Shown in pieces: positions 20,345 through 24,412 of a stretch of 24,412 nucleotides of DNA (the stretch's first letter is position 1; each line of letters begins with the position of its first letter). A program made the translations under genes and the position numbers. Below the pieces are notes generated by a model. The model saw only the letters and a list, made by a program, of their open reading frames with translations, had not been told where the DNA came from and did no database searches. The stretch is from an uncultured Ruminiclostridium sp. (lineage in GTDB: Bacteria > Bacillota > Clostridia > Oscillospirales > Ruminococcaceae): the NCBI GenBank assembly GCA_934462775.1, contig CAKSIR010000017.1, positions 1 to 24,412 on the forward strand, written 5' to 3'.

Positions 20345-21907
20345 ATGAATGAAATGTTTTGCTTCCAGTGCCAGCAGACCGCACATAACAAAGGCTGCAA
20401 CGGAAAGGCAGGCGTATGCGGCAAAAAAGCCGACACCGCCAACTATCAGGACGAGCTTATCGGAGCGCTTATTGCCTTGTCAAAGGCGGCGGAAACCGGC
20501 AGCCTCACCGAGCGTACTGATGAGCTCATGCTTAAAGGGCTGTTTACTACTATTACCAACGTTAATTTCAACAACGAAACAATTAAAAAACTGAAAACAG
20601 AAATTGAGCAGGAAAAAGGTCGTGCAAATTCGCAGAAATTTGACGATTACGACATGAAGAAAATCTGGGACGCACACGAGGATATACGCTCCCTTAAATC
20701 CCTTATCCTGTTCGGCATTAAGGGCATGGCCGCCTATGCTTACCATGCTTATGCTCTTGGCAAAACCGACAGAGAGGTAAACGACTTTTTCTATAAGGCG
20801 CTGCGTGCGATTGCCGATGAAGAAAATCCCGATAAGCTTCTGGAGCTTGTACTTGAAACGGGCAGGGTCAACTACAAGTGTATGGCAATGCTTGACTCGG
20901 CAAATACCGAGGCATACGGAAATCCTGTGCCTACCGTTGTACCGCTGACTATTGAAAAAGGTCCGTTTATCGTAGTAAGCGGACATGACCTGCACGACAT
21001 GAAGCTTCTGCTTGAACAGACAAAGGATAAAGGTATCAACATCTACACCCACAGCGAAATGCTGCCCGCTCACGGTTATCCTGAACTGAAAAAATACAAG
21101 CATCTAAAGGGCAACTTTGGCACAGGCTGGCAGAATCAGCAGTCTGAATTTCATAATATTCCTGCTCCGGTACTGTTCACCACAAACTGTATTATGCCTG
21201 TACGTCAGAGCTACTGCGACCGCGTTTTTACAACGTCTGTGGTATCTTATCCGGAACTTGTCCACATAGGCGACGATAAGGATTTTACGCCTGTCATCAA
21301 AAAAGCAATCGAGTGCGGCGGTTACAGTGAGGATAAGGAAATGACGGGCATGAACGGCGGTCACACAGTGGTGACAGGTTACGCAAGAAACGCGGTGCTT
21401 GAAAATGCAGAGAAGATAGCGGAGCTTGTAAAAAGCGGTAAAATAAAGCACTTCTTCCTTATAGGAGGCTGTGACGGAGCGTCATCGAGCAGAAGCTATT
21501 ACACAGATTTTGCAAAGCTGACGCCGCCGGATACTATTATTCTGACCCTTGCCTGCGGAAAATATCGCTTGAACGACCTTGACTTAGGCGATATTGAGGG
21601 TATTCCGAGAATACTTGACTGCGGTCAATGCAATGACGCTTACAGTGCAATACAGATTGCTCTTGCTCTTGCGGACGCCTTTGGCTGCGGTGTAAATGAA
21701 CTGCCGCTGACGCTGGTATTGTCATGGTATGAGCAGAAAGCGGTTTGCATTTTGCTTACACTGCTGTATCTGGGCATTAAAAATATCTACCTCGGACCGA
21801 CGATTCCCGCCTTTGTTTCAAAGGGAGTGCTGGAAGTGCTGGTTAAAAATTATAATCTTACTCCCACCGATAAGCCTGCGGAGGATTTAAAAAGAATACT
21901 TGGATAA
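20345..21907 (+). CDS. hcp: Hybrid cluster protein (hydroxylamine reductase)
   Basis: The 520-residue Hcp is a cytoplasmic iron-sulfur protein that reduces hydroxylamine in vitro. It is linked to protection from nitric oxide and reactive nitrogen in anaerobes. N-terminal cysteines Cys6, Cys9, Cys18 and Cys25 bind the cubane cluster (CFQCQQTAHNKGC then GVCGKK). Hybrid-cluster ligands occur in the C-terminal half around TTNCIMP, GGCDGASSSRSYY, LACGKYRLN and LDCGQCND. Spacing of the fourth N-terminal cysteine is one residue longer than the pattern I recall from other clostridial Hcps. GGAGG lies 11 bases before ATG. No partner reductase (hcr) is adjacent. It stands alone between two terminators. 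Confidence 0.95.
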   Translation: MNEMFCFQCQQTAHNKGCNGKAGVCGKKADTANYQDELIGALIALSKAAETGSLTERTDELMLKGLFTTITNVNFNNETIKKLKTEIEQEKGRANSQKFDDYDMKKIWDAHEDIRSLKSLILFGIKGMAAYAYHAYALGKTDREVNDFFYKALRAIADEENPDKLLELVLETGRVNYKCMAMLDSANTEAYGNPVPTVVPLTIEKGPFIVVSGHDLHDMKLLLEQTKDKGINIYTHSEMLPAHGYPELKKYKHLKGNFGTGWQNQQSEFHNIPAPVLFTTNCIMPVRQSYCDRVFTTSVVSYPELVHIGDDKDFTPVIKKAIECGGYSEDKEMTGMNGGHTVVTGYARNAVLENAEKIAELVKSGKIKHFFLIGGCDGASSSRSYYTDFAKLTPPDTIILTLACGKYRLNDLDLGDIEGIPRILDCGQCNDAYSAIQIALALADAFGCGVNELPLTLVLSWYEQKAVCILLTLLYLGIKNIYLGPTIPAFVSKGVLEVLVKNYNLTPTDKPAEDLKRILG

Positions 21908-21910
21908 TAA

Positions 21911-21940
21911 AATAGCCGACCGATAAGGTCGGTTATTTTT
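21911..21940 (+). terminator. Intrinsic terminator of hcp
   Basis: An 11-base-pair stem with one G-U (21911-21921 with 21927-21937, loop GATAA) is followed by a T run through 21940. It starts four bases after the hcp stop codon. Confidence 0.88.
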
Positions 21941-21982
21941 GTAAAATTTTATAAAAAATCGCATGATTATATTAAAACCCTC

Positions 21983-22011
21983 TTGCAATTGTACAAGAAA
22001 ACGTGTATAAT
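21983..22011 (+). promoter_or_regulatory. Promoter of the GH74 gene
   Basis: TTGCAA (21983-21988) and a consensus TATAAT (22006-22011) are 17 bases apart. The start point near 22018 gives a leader of about 48 bases containing the AAAGGAA ribosome site. The -35 lies in an imperfect inverted repeat (CTTG...CAAG, 21982-21997) that could be an operator. Confidence 0.75.
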
Positions 22012-22065
22012 ATCAAGGTGTAATCCTTTACAATAAAACAACAAAGTACAAGAAAGGAATTTGTT

Positions 22066-24282
22066 ATGAAGCACAGGAAGATAATGGCTCTTGTTCTGGC
22101 GGCAGTAATGACAGTATGCGCTGTTGGCTGCGGCGGAGGAACAGGAGAAAATACAACGACATCAGCGGACGGTCAGACGACCGATGTTGCTGACACAGCG
22201 GCGGACACAGGCTGGAAGTTCAGTCAGGTCGCAATGGGCGGCGGCGGATTTGTATCAGGCGTTTTCGCAACCAAGGAAAACGGTCTGTACTACGCTCGTA
22301 CAGACGTTGGCGGAGCGTACAGATATAACAGCGAAACTGCAAAGTGGGAGTCAATGTCCTACGACATCAGCGAGGAGGACAGAGGTCTTTTAGGAATCTC
22401 CGCACTTGCATTTGCCGAAAACGAGCCTAACAAGGTTTACCTCCTTGCAGGTACAAGTTATTTCAGCAACGGCATGACCTGCCTGCTTATTTCAAACGAT
22501 TACGGCAACAGCTTTGAGCGCGTTGATCTTACCGAAATGATAAAGGTTGACGGCAACGGCATGGGCAGAGGAAACGGCGAGCGTCTTGCCGTTGACCCTA
22601 AGAACAGCGACATTATTTACGCAGGCGGCAGCTCAGGCGGAATGATCAAGTCAACCGACGGCGGCAGAACCTTCACCGCTCTTGATATGGGTACAAAAAC
22701 CGAAACGTCAAACGGCAACGGTATTTGCAGCATTTTAATCGACCCCGAGTCGGGAGATGACAACGGCTGCACAACAATTTACGCGGCAATTTCCCGTACT
22801 AAGGAAGCTAACCTCTACAAGTCGACCGACGGCGGCGCAACATGGTCTGAAATCGCTGACGCACCGCAGGGAATCATGGTTCAGCGTATGAAGTACAACG
22901 GTGCGCGCAAAATCGTAATCACCTATGCAAACACAGAGGGTCCGTGGAACAATAACCGTTCAACAGGCGGTATCCGCGTTCTTGACATGGAAACAGATAC
23001 AATGACAGACATTACCCCTGCGTCAAAGGGCTACGGCGATGTGGTTATCGACCCTGAGAACCCTGACAGAATGGTAGCCTGCACCGAGAACATCTATATG
23101 GCACAGCCTAACGGCGCGTTCGGCGATGAGTTCTATCTGACAACCAACGGCGGCGCTGAGTGGACAAAGCTGAACGACATTATGAAGCTGACCGACGGCG
23201 GAGTAAAGTGGCTGGCGACAACGTCTATGCACTGGTGCAGTTCCATGTGCATCGACCCTAACAATACAAACAAAATCATGGTAGTTTCGGGCAACGGCAT
23301 TTTCTCCTGCGACAATATCTGGGACGAAACGCCTGAGTTCTATTTCTTCGCAAAGGGAATAGAGGAAACCGTTCCTTACGAGCTTGTAAGCATTCCCGGC
23401 GGAAAGCTGGTTACTGTTTGCGGCGACTATGACGGATTTATTCAGGATTCAGCCGATGAATACGGCATGGTTATGAACAGTACGGCAGGCTCAATGACCA
23501 GTCTTGCGGTTGCAGCGCAGGCAAACAACATTTGGGTAAAGTGCGGCGGCAACGACCAGACAAACGGTTTCTGGTACACTGAAGATTCCGGCGAAACATG
23601 GATCAACGTGAAAAACACTCCTCTCGACGACGGACGTATTGCATACGAAGGCGCAGTAGGAGTATCGGCAGACGGAAAAACCTTCTATTGGGCGCCGGGC
23701 AACGGTACATTCGTTTACTACACAACTGATAAGGGTGAAACATGGAATCAGTCAAAGGGCGGCACAAGCACAAAGAAAATCACAGCTGACCCTGTTAATC
23801 CCGATTATATTTATGCGGCAAGCGGCAGCTCGTTCTATTACAGCACTGACGGCGGCAAAACCTTCAATGAAAACATCGAGCTTGCAGTATTCACAGCGGT
23901 AAGACCTGTTGTTGAACCGGGCGTTGAGGGCAAGGTTTACCTGCCTGCAATGGGACTTCAGGTTTCAACAGACAACGGACAGACGTTTACACGTCTTGAT
24001 TCGGTAAGCTACTGCGGCGCGTTAGGACTTGGCAAGGGCAAGACTGACGATTCACCGTATGTAATCTATATGTGGGGCAAGCCCGCAGGCGAGGAAGAAA
24101 TCGGTCTATATTGGTCAGAGGACGAGGGCAAGACATGGAGCAGAATCAACGATTCAAAGCACCAATTCGGCGGCCCCGGCAACGGCTACTTCGTATGCGG
24201 CGATATGAATGTTTACGGCAGAGTTTACATGAGTACGGTAGGTCTTGGCGTAGTATACGGCGACCTTGTAACCGCTGACTGA
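22066..24282 (+). CDS. GH74 family xyloglucanase, lipoprotein
   Basis: The 738-residue product is a glycoside hydrolase of family GH74, which cleaves the glucan backbone of plant xyloglucan with two seven-bladed beta-propellers. A lipoprotein signal ends AVGC (Cys22), then a Thr/Ala/Asp spacer (about 29-48). The domain opens with MGGGGFVSGVFATKENGLYYARTDVGGAYR. Asp80 there matches the first catalytic Asp of GH74. GDYDGF at 453-458 matches the second (Asp454), by my recall of the family motif GDIGGF. NGMGRGNGERLAVDP is another family block. At least eight Asp-box repeats of the S/T-x-D-x-G-x-T-W/F type are spread through it. No dockerin, carbohydrate-binding module or sortase anchor is present, so it is held at the membrane by lipid. 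It forms a single-gene unit. Confidence 0.9.
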   Translation: MKHRKIMALVLAAVMTVCAVGCGGGTGENTTTSADGQTTDVADTAADTGWKFSQVAMGGGGFVSGVFATKENGLYYARTDVGGAYRYNSETAKWESMSYDISEEDRGLLGISALAFAENEPNKVYLLAGTSYFSNGMTCLLISNDYGNSFERVDLTEMIKVDGNGMGRGNGERLAVDPKNSDIIYAGGSSGGMIKSTDGGRTFTALDMGTKTETSNGNGICSILIDPESGDDNGCTTIYAAISRTKEANLYKSTDGGATWSEIADAPQGIMVQRMKYNGARKIVITYANTEGPWNNNRSTGGIRVLDMETDTMTDITPASKGYGDVVIDPENPDRMVACTENIYMAQPNGAFGDEFYLTTNGGAEWTKLNDIMKLTDGGVKWLATTSMHWCSSMCIDPNNTNKIMVVSGNGIFSCDNIWDETPEFYFFAKGIEETVPYELVSIPGGKLVTVCGDYDGFIQDSADEYGMVMNSTAGSMTSLAVAAQANNIWVKCGGNDQTNGFWYTEDSGETWINVKNTPLDDGRIAYEGAVGVSADGKTFYWAPGNGTFVYYTTDKGETWNQSKGGTSTKKITADPVNPDYIYAASGSSFYYSTDGGKTFNENIELAVFTAVRPVVEPGVEGKVYLPAMGLQVSTDNGQTFTRLDSVSYCGALGLGKGKTDDSPYVIYMWGKPAGEEEIGLYWSEDEGKTWSRINDSKHQFGGPGNGYFVCGDMNVYGRVYMSTVGLGVVYGDLVTAD

Positions 24283-24306
24283 TTTGCAAAAACTTATCTG
24301 TAAGAA

Positions 24307-24343
24307 AACACCGAAAAGCTTTATGCGGCTTTTCGGTGTTTCA
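24307..24343 (+). terminator. Intrinsic terminator of the GH74 gene
   Basis: A perfect 13-base-pair stem (24307-24319 with 24328-24340, loop of eight) starts 24 bases after the stop codon. The T tail is short (TTT, then CAGC), but the A run at its 5' side would also let it work in the reverse direction. Confidence 0.75.
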
Positions 24344-24349
24344 GCGTGT

Positions 24350-24378
24350 CGAAAAACGTGCCACCGGCACCTTTTTCG
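24350..24378. repeat. Palindromic element near the right edge, possibly a dispersed repeat
   Basis: CGAAAAA-C-GTGCC (24350-24362) pairs with GGCAC-C-TTTTTCG (24366-24378) around the loop ACC, giving 12 pairs and one C/C mismatch. It directly follows the GH74 terminator and is not needed as a second terminator. Its neat symmetry suggests a dispersed intergenic palindrome, but only one copy is in the window. Confidence 0.35.
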
Positions 24379-24412
24379 AGGATTATGTTGTGAAAATTAT
24401 TCACTTGTGGGG

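Overview
The window looks like chromosomal DNA of a low-to-mid GC Gram-positive anaerobe of the Clostridia, most likely a gut or rumen Ruminococcus-like member of the Oscillospiraceae. This is an inference from gene content and style: strong AGGAGG ribosome sites, lipoproteins with T/A/D-rich linkers, an NPSTG surface anchor, a GH74 xyloglucanase, a hybrid cluster protein, and a purine operon with a two-gene replacement for PurH. No mobile element, CRISPR array, tRNA or rRNA was seen.

Layout. 1-59 (-) is the start of a membrane protein, probably an ABC exporter. 287-2601 holds a phosphopantetheinyl transferase (+), a DtxR/MntR-type metal regulator (-) overlapping it tail to tail, and a divergent MFS transporter (+) with a palindromic operator between regulator and transporter. 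2658-3551 (-) is a surface-anchored protein with a DUF4430 (transcobalamin C-like) domain. Its leader contains a clear cobalamin riboswitch. 3848-7258 (-) is a sugar ABC importer: lipoprotein binding protein and two permeases, with no ATPase.

7259-8001 is a long AT-rich intergenic region. It carries a promoter and cre/LacI-like sites for the sugar operon, three PHO-box-like double repeats of unknown target, and the promoter of the purine operon. The purine leader has a previously unannotated 25-codon ORF with an excellent ribosome site. Its stop codon touches an intrinsic terminator, so this is a candidate ribosome-controlled attenuator. The operon runs 8154-17759: purE, purC, purF, purM, purN, a methyltransferase, a PurO-type IMP cyclohydrolase, a stand-alone AICAR formyltransferase, a YjbR-like protein, an unknown membrane protein, and purD. 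It supplies most steps from PRPP to IMP. purL and purB (and purK, if used) must be elsewhere.

17969-20234 (+) is a complete polar amino-acid ABC importer (binding lipoprotein, permease, ATPase). 20345-21907 (+) is a hybrid cluster protein (Hcp). 22066-24282 (+) is a lipoprotein xyloglucanase of family GH74. Each of these units has its own terminator; good sigma-A-type promoters are visible for the amino-acid importer and the GH74 gene.

The two observations most worth following are the B12 riboswitch paired with a wall-anchored transcobalamin-C-like protein, which suggests a surface vitamin B12 capture factor, and the leader-peptide attenuator in front of purE.
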